The position numbers and the translations under genes were made by a program. DNA of 64,000 nucleotides from positions 18,100 to 82,099 of the forward strand of contig JAREIK010002980.1 of assembly GCA_029783825.1 (NCBI GenBank), read 5' to 3'. The notes beneath the pieces are model-generated. The model was given only the letters and a program-made list of their open reading frames with translations, was not told where the DNA came from and ran no database searches. Positions 36,972 through 49,794 of this stretch are shown here, one piece after another (position 1 is the stretch's first letter; every line of letters begins with the position of its first letter). The stretch comes from Sapria himalayana. Taxonomy: Eukaryota; Streptophyta; Magnoliopsida; Malpighiales; Rafflesiaceae.

Positions 36972-39900
36972 TATATGGTATACCAGTTGAATGAATCAAT
37001 TATTTAGTAGTTTTGTCATTTAGGTGTTTAGCAATTTATGCTTTTAGGCATTTAGTGCTATATAGGTTTTATTTATATAATAAAAATAATTTTTTTTTTG
37101 ATTTTGAAAGGATATAACCTTTAAAAATAAAATAATTTTTAAAATCTTTTGAAATGTGAATACCATGTATAATTATATTAATCTTATTAATTATATATGA
37201 TATAATTTCAATATAAATAATTTTAATGATAGATATTATAATAATGATCAAAAATTAAATTAATAAACTATTATTAATAATATAAATATTAATTAAAATA
37301 TATTAACATAATATAAAATGATTCAAAATCAAATAAAAATATATTACTAAATAATAATATTTAATTTTTAAAAATTTCCATCTTTTTATAAGCTTATATT
37401 TTTTTATGATTAAAAATAAATTATTTAAATAATATCTATCTCATTCGAAATTTATTTTCTAATTTATTTTTCTAAAAAATTAAACTATTAATAATTAAAA
37501 TGAATGTTTAAAATTATAATAAATAGAAATAAAAATGAGATTTAATATTTATTAAGTAGTATACAGATGATATAAGGTTTATGTATTTAGGGGTTTCGGG
37601 TTTTATGAGCTACTGATTTAATTAACTAAACATTTAGTGATCTATAGGTTTTATTTTATAAAGAAATAACAAAAAAAATTATTTTTTGTATTCTTTCTCA
37701 TTTTTTAAGATTATAACCTTTGAAAATATAATAATTTTTAAATTTTTTTTCAAAAGTGAATACAATATTTATTTATAATAATCATAATAATTATATATCA
37801 TATAAATTCAATATAAACAATTTTATTGATAGATATTCTATTAATTATCAAAAAATAAATTAAAAATCTATTATGATTAAGATTGATATTACTTAAAATA
37901 TAATATCGAAACCTAAAATGATTCAAAAGCAAAGTAAAGTATTTTACTTAATAATAATTATTTGTTCTTAATTTTTTATTCTTTTTACAAGCTTATCTAT
38001 TTATTAATGAAAATAATTTTTATAAATTATATTTTATACTCATATTTTATTTTATAATTAATATATATATATATAAATAATAACTTAACAATCAAAATGA
38101 ATTTTTTAAATTATAATGAAAACCAATAAAAATAAGATTTATTAATTATTATTTAGGGTATACCGGTTTAAAGTATTATCTATATAGGAGGATCGTGATT
38201 TTGTAGTTTAGTGATTTAAGTATTTAGGCATTTAGTGATTTATAGGTTTTATTTAAACAATGAAATAGAAAAAAATATTTTTTTTTTCAAATGTTCAATG
38301 GTTATTATCTTTGAAAATATAAAAATTTTAAAACTTTTTTCAAAAGTTAATACAATATTTAGTTATAATAATTATAAAATCTATATATCATATAAATTCA
38401 ATATAAAAATTTTTATTGATAAATATTCTAATAATGATCAAAAAATAAATTAATAATCTATTATTGATAAGTTAGATATCAATTAAAATATAATTACAAA
38501 ACATAAAATGATTCAGAAACAAAGCAAAATATATTAATATTTAATATTTTTTTATTTTTAATTTTTTTCTTCTTTTATTAAGTTTATCGATATTTTTTTG
38601 TTGAAAAATAATTTATATAAATTATATTTGTATAACTTATAATTTATTGTGTAATTAATATTTATATAAAAATAAATAAATAAATAATTAAAATGAATAT
38701 TTAAAATTATAAGATCAAAAAATAAATTAATATGTTATTATTAATATGATAGATATAAATTAAAATATAATTAAAAAACCTAATATGATTCAAAAACAAT
38801 GTTAAATTTATTACTAAATAATAATTTTTGTTTTTTAGTTTTTGCTTCTTTTTATAAGCTTATATATTTTTTTGATGAAAAATAAATTATTTAAATTATA
38901 TTGGTATCATCATAATTTATTTTGTAATTAATATTTCAATATATTATTTAAATTATATTTAAGGTTTATGAGTTTAAAGGTTTAAATATTTAGGGGCTTC
39001 GGGGTTTAAAAGTTTAGAGATTTATGTGTTTAGGCATTTAATGGTTTATAAGTTTTATTTAAACAATGATATAAGAAAAAAATTCATTTTTTGTTATTTT
39101 TTCTCATTTTATAAGGTTATAGCCTTTCAAAATATAACAATTTTGAAATTTTTTTTAAATGTGAATACTATATTTAGTTATGATAATATTAATAATTATA
39201 TTTCATAAATATTCAATATAAACAATTATATTGATAGATATTATATTAATGATCAAAAAATAAATTACAAAACTATTATAAATAAGATAGATATTATTTT
39301 AAATATATTTGAAAAAAGTGAATTTAATCAAAATCAAAGTAAAATATATTACAAAATAATACTTTCTTTGATGTTTTGCTTCTTTTTATAAGTTTATATT
39401 TTTTTAATTAAAAGTAAATTAATTAAATTATATTTGTCTTCCTCATAATTTATTTTTAATTTATAATTCTATAAAAATAAATTATAAATAATTAAAATAA
39501 ATATTTAAAACTATAATGATTACAAATAAAATAGAAATTTATTATTTATTATTCAGGATATACTAGTTTAATGGTTTATGTATTTAGGTGTTTTGGGGTT
39601 TAGTGATTTAAATATTTAGGCCTTTAGTGATTTATAGTTTTTATTTAAAGAATGAAAAAATAAAAAATTTAATTTTTTGATTTTTTTTAATTTTTGAAGG
39701 TTATAACCTTTGAAATTATAATAATTTTTAATTTTTTTTAAATGTGAATATAATATTCTGTTATAATAATCTTAATAATTATATATAATGAAAACTCAAT
39801 AAAAATAATTTTATATATAGATATTATAATAATGATCAATAAAAAATTAATAAACTATTATTAATAAGAATGATATAAATTAAAATATAATTGCAAAATC

Positions 39901-42142
39901 TAAAATGATTCAAAATAAAAATAAAATATATTACTAAATAATAAATTTTTGTTTTTAAAATGATGACTCTTTTTATAAAAATATATATTTTTTGATGAAA
40001 AAAAATTTATTTAAATTAGATCTGTCTCACTAATAATTTATTTTGTAATTAATATTTCTATAAAAATAAACTCATAAATAATTAAAATAAAAATTTAAAA
40101 ATATACTTAATAAAAATTAAATTGAGATTTATGATTTTTAATTAATGTACACCTGTTTAATAATTTAAGTATTTAAAGGTTTTCTCATTTAGGAGGTTAG
40201 CAATTTATGTTTTTAGGCATTTAGTGGTTTATAGGTTTTATTTAAACAATAAAATAACAAAAAAAATTTGTAATTTTTTCTCATTTTCATAGGTTATAAC
40301 CTTTGAAAATATAATAATATTTAAAATTTTTTGAAATATGAATAGAATATTTAATTATAATAATATTAATAATTATATATGATATAAATTCAATATAAAC
40401 AATTTTATTGATAGATATATAATAATGATCAAATTTAAATTAATAAACTATTAATAAAAAGATTGATATTAATTAAAAAATATTTACAAAAGCCAAATTG
40501 ATTCAAAATTTAAGTAAAATATATTACTGGATAATCATTTTTAATTTTTAAATTTTTACTTCTTTTATAAGCATATATTTTTTCGATTAAAAATAAATTA
40601 ATTAAAATATATATGTTGCTCTCATATTTTAATTTGTAATAAATCTTTCTATAAAAATAAACTAATAATTAAAATGAATATTTAAAATTATAATAAATAG
40701 AAATAAAAATTAGATTTATTAATTATTAATTAGTATATAGCGGTTTAATAGTTTATGTATTTAAGCATTATGAGGTTTAGGAGTTTACTCATTTAACAGT
40801 GTATGCATTTAGTAGTTTATAGGTTTTATTAGAAATATAAAATAATAAAAAATTTATTTTTATTATTTTTTGATATTTTCAAAGGTACCTTTGAAAATAT
40901 CAAAATTTTTAAAATTTTTTTAAATGTGAATACAATATTTAGTTATAATAATCATTATATTTATATATTATATAAATTCAATATAAACAATTTTATTTAA
41001 AAATATTCTAATAATGATCAAAAAATAAATTAATAATCTATTATTAATAAGATAGATATCAATTAAAATATAATTACAAAACCTAAAATGATTCAGAAGA
41101 AAAACAATATATATTACTATATAATAATTTTTTGTTTTGAAATTTTTTTTTAAAAAAGCTTATCAATAATTTTTTGATGAAAAATAATTTACATAAATTA
41201 TATTTGTCTAACCCAATTTGTTTTGTAATTAATCTTTATATATAAATAAACAAATAAATAATTAAAATGAATATTTAAAATTATAATAAAAAAAAGAAAT
41301 TTTTTATTTATTATTTAGGGATACTAGTTTAATTTAAATTAGATCTGTCTCACTAATATTTTATTTTGTAATTAATTTTTCTAAAAAATAAATTGATAAA
41401 TAATTAAAATGAAAATTTAAAATTATACTAAATAAAAATTAAATTGTGATTTATGATTTATTATTAATGTATACCAGTTTAATGATTTTAGTATTTAGAG
41501 GTTTTGTCATTTTTAGTTATGCGATTTATGTTTTTAGGCTTTTAGTGGTTTATAGGTTTTATTTAAAAAAATAAAATAACAAAAAAAATTTCTATAATTT
41601 TTTATCAATTTCATTGGTTATATAACATTTGAAAATATAATAATATTTAAAATTTTTTGAAATTTTAATACAATATTTTGTTATAATAATAGTAATAATT
41701 ATATATCATATAAATTTAATATAAATAATTTTATTGATAGATATTATAATAATGATCAAAAATAAAATTTATAAACTATTAATATAAAGATAAATATTAA
41801 TTAAAAAATATTTACAAAACCCAAATTGATTCAAAATTAAACTTATATTACTTAATAATAATTTTTAATTTTTAAATTTATACTTCTTTTATAAGCGTAT
41901 ATTTTTATTAGATAAATAATATATTATTTGAATTATATTAATCCCACTCATAATTTATTTTGTAATAAATATTTCTAAATAAATACACTAATAAATAATA
42001 AAAATGAATATTTAAAAATATAATAAATAGCAATAAAAAATAGATTTATTAATTATTAAGTAGTATTTAGCGGTTTAATGGTTTATGTATTTAAGCATTA
42101 CGGGATTTAAGAGTTTAGTGATTTAACTTTATATGGATTTAG
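36972..42142 (+). repeat. AT-rich ~600-bp tandem satellite, block 4b
   Basis: Satellite resumes mid-unit after insert B, with P1 dyads near 37112, 37710, 38301, 39115, 39700, 40291, 40885 and 41627. The unit near 37.6 kb belongs to the TTTAAGTAAGT class. At about 38718 the text jumps from the end-of-unit AATATTTAAAATTATAA to the mid-unit GATCAAAAAATAAATTAATATG, dropping a P1 and an 8-bp tract. The block ends at the hAT copy 2 target word GGATTTAG (42135-42142). No gene is seen. Confidence 0.92.
40872..40901. repeat. Perfect 30-bp P1 dyad with central TATA removed
   Basis: Half-site GATATTTTCAAAGGT followed exactly by its reverse complement. Compared with canonical P1 the central four bases are gone, so GGTTATAACC became GGTACC. 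The symmetry is kept and even extends further outward. Confidence 0.9.
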
Positions 42143-42159
42143 TAGGACTACTCACGGGA
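42143..42159 (+). repeat. Left terminal inverted repeat of hAT copy 2
   Basis: TAGGACTACTCACGGGA, homologous to 11009-11025 with three substitutions. Confidence 0.88.
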
Positions 42160-42343
42160 CTCAGAGATTCACGACCCGACCCGAAGTCTTGTCCCGAAAG
42201 AATTGGGACTGAGAAAAATCCGTTGACTTTGACTTTTCCTGTCTCGTTCTGTCACGTATTTTTTCATTTGGGATGGTTCCAGATCTTAAGCAATATCAAT
42301 CCGAGAACCATCCCATCCTAAAAATCTGATACTAGAACCAGGA

Positions 42344-42353
42344 ATATATATAT

Positions 42354-42410
<57 letters not shown>

Positions 42411-42421
42411 TATTATATATA
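42344..42421. repeat. AT dinucleotide microsatellite in hAT copy 2
   Basis: About 78 bases of nearly pure AT repeats. The matching place in copy 1 (near 11160-11170) has only about five AT repeats, so the tract expanded in this copy or contracted in the other. Confidence 0.9.
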
Positions 42422-42792
42422 ACATGAGATGCCACCAATTCAGCTACTGCCTAATCAATTCCGATGCAACTATTGCTGTTCCGACGAGTTCCAGGCCACC
42501 TCACGCCATTCCAGCCATGTTCAGTTAGGTCCAGCCCTTATCCGTCGCACTTCTGGTTGCCTCCACCGTCCCAGATGCTACCAGCCTTTTGGTTTGTTTT
42601 TCTGACGAGAATTGAGTGATTAATTATTTTTATTATGTGTCTCAGTCAATTTTGTTGAGTATTGGTTGTGGTGTTGTGGTTGAGCCGAATGAGTGGGCTG
42701 AATGTGTTACAGTTAGTTTTGTATAGCTTGCTTGTTTAAAATATTTATATGTATTTATGTTTAACATATCATATTAATTAATGGCAATGCAG

Positions 42793-45076
42793 ATGGCACA
42801 ATCCAGCTGTAAACAAAAAATACAATAAATTGAAGATGATCACAATTCAAATGATCAAAGTACTGGTAAATCCAATCATCATCCTTTTATGAACCCTCCT
42901 ATTGTTACGGTAGGTTCTTCAATTCCAATTGTAAAAGAAAGTCAAGGTACATCTGAACCTCAAGATAATAAAAAGTATAAGTCTGCTATTTGGGAAACTT
43001 ATGAGATCTTAGTTGATTCAAAGGGAAATAAAACTGGTAGGGCAGCTTGTATATGGTTTAGGAAAGAATATTTGATAAAAAGTGATCAAGGTACTTCGGG
43101 TTTATGAAAATACTTGAGAGAGACTTGTAGGAAATTTTTACACAAAAAAGAATTAATAGAAGCTCACAAAGGTAAAGACAAGTCACAAACTTTGTTGAGT
43201 TTCACTAAAGGTACTAGATCAGAGCATAACAAATTAACTTGTTGGAAATTTGATCAACAACTAGTTAGGGAGGCTTTGGTGAAAATGATCATAAAAGATG
43301 AATTGCCATTTTGTTTTGTTGAGAGGGATGAGTTTAATGAGTTTTGTGAAGTTAGTGTGCCTCATTTTAAAATTCCATCTAAGCACTATGTGTTAAGGGA
43401 TTGTTTTCCTTTGTTTGTGAAGGAAAATAAGAAATTATTTGATAGCATATCAACTCATTATTGTAGAGTTTCATTGACTACCGACACTTGGACTAGCATT
43501 CAAAATTTGTCTAATATATGTTTGACTGTTCATTTCATTGATTCTCAATGGAATATGCATAAAAGACTTTTGAACTTTTCTTAATTAAAATCATTCTAGA
43601 GTTAATATTAGAAATGCTATTGAGTTTTGCATGAATGAATGGGGTTTGAGAAAGTTGATGTGCATTACTGTTGACAATGCATCAAATAATGATGTTGCAG
43701 TTGAACAATTGAAAAAAAGGCTTGTGAAGAAAATTGTTGTACCTTTGATAGGCGAGCATTTTCATATGAGTTGTTGTGTTCATATCCTAAACTTAATTGT
43801 CAGAGATGGCATTGTAGTAGTTGAGGGTGCTATTCAAATAATTAGAGGTGTGGTGAAATATGTGAGGAGTAGTCCTAACAGATTAGATTTGTTTAAGTTA
43901 TGTGTTGAAGAAGAAAACTTGACATATGGATCTTCATTGCAATTAGATTGTCCTACAAGATGAAATTCAACTTATTTGATGCTACAAACTAATATAAAAT
44001 ATCAAAAAGAATTTGATAAGTTGGAGGACAAAGACAAGAGCTTTTTGAAAAAGTTTGGTTCAGACATTCCAACTGAGAGGGACTGAACAAATGCCAAAAT
44101 TTTGGCTCGTTTCTTGAAAACTTTTTATGAGGTAACTTGTAAATTTTCTGGCTCATAATATTCTACCTCTAGTGTTTATTTTCCTCAGATTATTCGAATT
44201 TTGAAAAAAATTGAGCTTTGTGAAAATAGTAGAGATACAATGGTGTCTGAAATGAATATGAAAATGAGGGATAAATTTAACAAATATTGGGGTTCTCTTC
44301 AGTCAACAAATATAATGCTTTTTGTTGCAGAAGTGTTGGATCCTAGATATAACCTCAAATATCACAAGGTTAAGTACGCTAAGCATTATGGAGAGGAATT
44401 GGCTAAAAATTTGGTGAAACAGGTTATAAATGCTTAGATGAGATGATGGATGATTATAAAGATTTAAATGAAGATGAATCAAAAGAAGATGATTTCTCTT
44501 CTACTGTGTTGAAGAAAAATTATGATTTCTTTGAAGGTAGTTATACTTATGTTGATCATTTTTTTTGTTGAATTGGAGAAATAACAAGAAGTTGCAGCTT
44601 TGGAAGAGTTGGATAGGTACTTGGAGGACGAACTTGAAAATAATAGAATTGATTTTGATCTTCTAAACTGGTGGAAGGTAAATGAGGTTAGGTATCCTTC
44701 TTTGGCAATTGTAGAAAGCGATGTATTTGCAATCCAAGCATCTACTATGGCCTACGAATCTACATTTAGCACTGGGGGGAGAACTTTAGATAAATATAGG
44801 AGTTCTTTAACACCAATTACAGCTGAAGTTCTCATATGTCTACAAGATTGGTTGAGAAGCTAAAAAAACCTATTGAAATTGAAGAATTAGTTCAAGACAT
44901 TGATGATAATGAATCAGGTTAGTATACAAATCTTATAAATTTTAATTTCACTTTTACTTATTTTATTCATTCAATTTAATAAAAATATGGTTCAATTACA
45001 ATTCTCAGAGGGGTCACAAAATCCAAATATTCTTCAAACTATAGTTGGCCAACTAAATTTGGAATGGGTGTATTAA
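42793..45076 (+). pseudogene. hAT transposase pseudogene, copy 2 (BED finger, RNase H-like core, hAT dimerization)
   Basis: The better preserved copy. Pieces in order: 42889-43107 (BED region, WETYEIL to GTSGL); 43114-43584 (RKFLHKKELIEA through KDELPFCFVERDEF to LTTDTWTSIQNLSN, first Asp at 43483-43485); 43631-43963 (TVDNASNND, second Asp at 43673-43675, and CCVHILNLIV); 44201-44437 (DUF4413-like, with VLDPRYNLKYHKV); 44600-44863 (WWKVNEVRYPSL and FSTGGRTLDKYRSSL). The third acidic residue is kept (AYES, Glu codon 44756-44758). The second BED cysteine is Phe (CIWF, 43048-43059). Breaks: TAA soon after the ATG, TGA 43105-43107, deletions near 43580-43610, TGA 43961-43963 in place of Trp, TAA 44156-44158, and frame changes near 44437 and 44560-44590. 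The intron at 44918-45008 matches copy 1. The original stop has become Glu, so the tail would run three codons further. Confidence 0.95.
44918..45008 (+). other. Conserved 91-bp intron in hAT copy 2
   Basis: Starts GTTAGTATAC and ends AATTCTCAG, the same length and position as 13676-13766. It joins GAATCAG to AGGGGTCACAAAAT in frame. Confidence 0.65.
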
Positions 45077-45875
45077 ATTTTATAAGTTAATATTTTATTT
45101 TTTTATTACTCTTTCATCTTAGAAATTTATGTCTACATGATTAACACGTTTTCATCTTTGGTTGTCCTTCTACAGTGGAGGAAGAAAAGGGAGGATTTGT
45201 AGAAGAGATAATTAATTGGGTTTGGATTTTCATTGTTGTTCCGGGACGAACCTTTGAAATGATTATTATCATGGTTGTAATTAGTTGTATTTTTTTTGTT
45301 ATATTAAGCTGCCTAATTTTAGCAATTACTTAAGTAGTAATTGCTACCACCAATGTTTCTGGTCATCTTTAGCTATTCCTTAATATTTTAAGTAATTGTT
45401 AAAAAAATGTAGTATTGCTATTATGGTTAACTTTAACTCGGCTGAACAAAGCCAACTTGTGAAAATACAAAGAACCAAATTAAGCACACAACTCGATCCC
45501 ATTCTATTTAACATTTCTATCCTTTTCTGCACATAAAATCTTTTGACAAGGTAAGGGAACTTGTTTGTGGTATTCAGCCTATTTGACAAAATAAAATTGG
45601 CCCAATTTGAGTTTGAAAGATACATAACTATCGAATGATAAATGATACAACAAAAGGTTTCAACATGAACTAACTTGGCTGGTTTGAAGAAAATAAATTG
45701 AAAAAAATGTGCTAATTTTGTTCAATCCCGGAACCATTTTCTCCTAGAAAAAATCCCCGATCTATGTCCCCTCCCGTCCCGATATTTTCAACCTATGGGA
45801 CGGGCCTGGATCTTCAAAAAAAAATCTCCGAACCGTGGGAAGGGATTGGAGATTTGTAATCCCCATCCCATCCTA

Positions 45876-45892
45876 TCCCATAAGCACCCATA
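45876..45892 (-). repeat. Right terminal inverted repeat of hAT copy 2
   Basis: Ends AGCACCCATA. Its reverse complement TATGGGTGCTTATGGGA is a worn form of the copy 1 right end. Confidence 0.85.
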
Positions 45893-47762
45893 GCATTGAG
45901 TGGTTTATAAATTTAATTTAAAAAATAAAATAACAAACAATTTATTTTTATTATTTTTTGATATTTTCAAAGGTTATATCCTTTGAAAATATAATAATTT
46001 TTAAATTTTTTTCAAATGTGAATACAATATTTAGTTATACTAATCATTATATTTATATATTATATAAAATCAATATAAAAAAATTTATTGATAAATATTC
46101 TAATAATAATCAAAAAATAAAATAATAATCAATTAATAATAAGATAGATATTAATTAAAATATAATTACAAAACTTAAAATGATATAGAAGCAAAGAAAA
46201 ATATATTACTATATAATAATTTTTTGTTTTTGAATTTTTTCTTCTTTTAATAAGTTTATCAGTATTTTTTTAATGAAAAATAATTTATATAAATTATATT
46301 TGTCTAACTCATAATTTATTTTGTAATTAATATTTATATATAAATAAACAAATAAATAATTAAAATGAATATTTAAAATTATAATGAAACAAAAATGAGA
46401 TTTATTATTTATTATTTATTATTTAGGGATAATGGTTTTATTTAAATTAGATCTGTCTCACTAATAATTTGTTTTGTCATTAATATTTCTATAAAAATAA
46501 ACTGATAAAAAATTAAAATAAAAATTTAAAATTATACTGAATAAAAATTAAAATGAGATTTAAGATTTATTATTAATGTATATCAGTTTAATAGTTTAAG
46601 TATTTAGAGGTTTTGTCATTAGGAGTTTAGCGATTTATGTTTTTATGCTTTTAGTGGTTTATAGGTTTTATAATAAAAAATAAAATAACAAAAAAAATTT
46701 CTAAAATTTGTTATCATTTTCATAGGTTATAACCTTTGAAAATATAATAATATTTATAATTTTTTGAAATGTGAATACAATATTTAGTTTTAATAATATT
46801 AATAATTATATATCATATAAATTCAATATGAACAAATTTATTGATAGATAATATAAGTTTATCTATTTTTTGATGAAATATAATTTTTATAAATTATATT
46901 TTAAACTTATAATTTATTTTATAATTAATATATATATATAAATAAAAAACTAAACAATCAAAATGAATTTTTTTAATTATAATGAAAACAAATAAAAATG
47001 AGATTTATTAATTATTATTTAGGGGCAACCCGTTTAAACGATTATCTATATAGGGCTATCAGAATTTTGTAGTTTAGTGATTTAAATGTTTAGGCATTTT
47101 GTGATCTATATGTTTTATTTAAACAATGAAATAATAATTTTTTTTTTGTTTTTTCACATGTTCAAAGGTTATAATCTTTGAAAATATAATAATTTTAAAA
47201 TTTTTTTCCAAAAGTGAATATAATATTTTGCTAAAATAATTATTAAATCTATATATCATATAAATTAAATAGAAATATTTTTATTGATAAATATTCTAAT
47301 AATGATCAAAAAATAAATTAATAATCTATTATTAATATGTTAGATATCAATTAAAATATAATTACATAACCTAAAATGATTCAGAATCATAGTAAAATAT
47401 ATTACTATATAATAATTTTTTATTTTTAATTTTTTTTTTCTTTTAATAAGTTTATCTATATTTTTTTTGTTGAAAAATAATTTATATAAATTACATTTGT
47501 CTAACTTATAATTTATTTCGTAATTAATATTTATATAAAAATAAACAAATAAATAATTAAAATGAATATTTAAAATTATAATTAAAAAATTAAAAATGAG
47601 ATTTATTATTTATTATTTAGGATATACCTATTTAAAAAATTTATCTATTTAGGGTTTTCAAGATTTAGGAGTTATTGATTTAAGTATTTAGGCATTTAAT
47701 GGTTTATAGCTTTTATTTAAACAATGAAATAACAAAAAAATTATTTTTGATATTTTTTTACA

Positions 47763-47786
47763 TTTCAAATGTCATAACATTTGAAA
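47763..47786. repeat. P1 dyad with paired arm substitutions
   Basis: Arms TTTCAAATGT and ACATTTGAAA are reverse complements, with one central mismatch. Same variant as at 17292-17317. Confidence 0.8.
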
Positions 47787-49768
47787 ATATAATAATTTTA
47801 AAATTTTTTAAAAATGTGAATAAAATATTTAGTAATAATAAATTTTATTACTATATATAATATAAACTAAATATAAACAATTTTATTGATAATATTATAT
47901 CAATTATTAAAAAATAAATTAATAAACTATTATTAATATGATAGATATAAATTAAAATATAATTAAAAAACCTAAATTAATTCAAAATCAAAATAAAATT
48001 TATTACTAAATAATAATAATTTTTTTTAGTTTTTTCATCCTTTTATAAGCTTATATATTTTATTGTTGAAAAATATATTATTTAAATTATATTTGTTACT
48101 AATAATTTATTTTGTAATTAATATTTCTATAAATTATTTAAATTATATTTAAGGTTTATGAGTTTAAAGGTTTAGGTATTTAGGGGCTTCGAGATTTAGA
48201 AGTTTATAGATTTATGTATTTAGGCATTTAATGGTTTATAAGTTTTATTTAAATAATGAAATAAAAAAAATTATTTTTGTTATTTTTTCTCATTTTTGAA
48301 GGTTATAACCTTTGAAAATATAACAATTTTTAAATTTTTTTCATATGTGAATACTATATTTAGTTATGATAATCTTAATAATTATATATCATGTTAATTC
48401 AATATAAAAAATTATATTGATAGATATTATAATAATGATCAAAAAATAAGTTAATAACTATTATTAATAAGATAGATATTTTTTAAAATATATTTGCAAA
48501 ACATAAATTTATTCAAAATCAAAGTAAAATATAATAGTAAATAATTTTTATTTGATGTTTTGCTTCTTTTTATAAGTTTATATTTTTTGTTATTAAAAGT
48601 AAATTATTTAAATTATATTTGTCATCCACATAATTTATTTTTAATTTATAATTCTATAAAAATAAACTAATAAATAATTAAAATGAATATTTAAAATTAT
48701 AATGAATACAAATAAAATTGAGGTTTCTTATTTATTATTCAGGATATACTATTTTAATGGTTTAAGTATTTAGGTGTTTTGGGGTTTAGTGATTTAAGTG
48801 TTTAGGACTTTAGTGATTTATAGTTTTTATTTAAAGAATAAAAAAATAAAAAATTAAATTTTTTTATTTATTTTGAATTTTTTTAATTTTTGAAGGTTAT
48901 AACCTTTGAAAATATAATAATTTTTATTTTTTTTAAATGTTAATATAATATTTAGTAATAATATTCTTAATAATTATATATAATGTAAACTCAATATAAA
49001 TAATTTTATTAATAGATATTATAATAATGATCAATAAAAAATTAATAAACTATTATTAATAATAATGATATAAATTAAAATATAATTTCAAAAACTAAAA
49101 TGATTCAAAATCAAAATAAAATATATTACATAATAAACTTTTGTTTTAAAATTTTGCCTCTTTTTATAAGCATATATATTTTTTTTTTATAAAAATTAAA
49201 TTATTTAAAATAGATAAATCTCACTAATAATTTATTTTGTAATTAATATTTCTATAAAAATAAACTGATAAATAATTAAAATAAAAATTTAAAATTACAC
49301 TTAATAAAAATTAAAATGAGATTTATAATTTATTATTAATGTATACCAATTTAATAGTTTAAGTATTTAGAATTTTTGTCGTTTAGGAGTTTAGCGATTT
49401 ATGTTTTTAGGCATTTAGTAGTTTATAGGTTTTATTTAAACAATAAAATAACAAAAAAAAATTTATAATTTTTGGTCATTTTTATAGGTTATAACCTTTT
49501 AAAATATAATAATATTAAAAATTTTTTGAAATGCGAATACAATATTTATTTATAATAATTTTAATAATTATATATCATATAAATTCAATATAAACAATTT
49601 TATTGATAAATATTATAATAATGATCAAAAATTAAATAAATAAATTAATATAATAAGATATATATTATTTAAAAAATATTTACAAAACCCAAATTGATTC
49701 AAAAATAAAGTAAAAAATATTATTGGGTAATAATATTTTATTTTTAAATTTTTAATTCTTTTATAAGC

Positions 49769-49794
49769 ATATATATATATATATATATATATAT
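49769..49794. repeat. AT dinucleotide microsatellite in satellite
   Basis: About 13 AT repeats following TTATAAGC, where other units have a single ATATAT word. Confidence 0.85.

Larger units (their letters stand above)
42143..45892 (+). mobile_element. hAT (Ac-like, RICESLEEPER-type) DNA transposon, copy 2, decayed
   Basis: A 3,750-bp copy of the element at 11009-14649. The left end TAGGACTACTCACGGGA and the right end (reverse complement TATGGGTGCTTATGGGA) now match at only 11 of 17 positions. The flanking 8-mers GGATTTAG (42135-42142) and GCATTGAG (45893-45900) differ at two positions and both derive from GCATTTAG. The left satellite flank (TTTAACTTTATATG) is the same as for copy 1, so the copies share one insertion event. 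It keeps about 45 bp after the left end that copy 1 lacks (42299-42343), and it carries an expanded AT microsatellite (42344-42421). The transposase is broken. The ~800 bp after it are noncoding with CGGGAC-type subterminal words. Confidence 0.94.
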
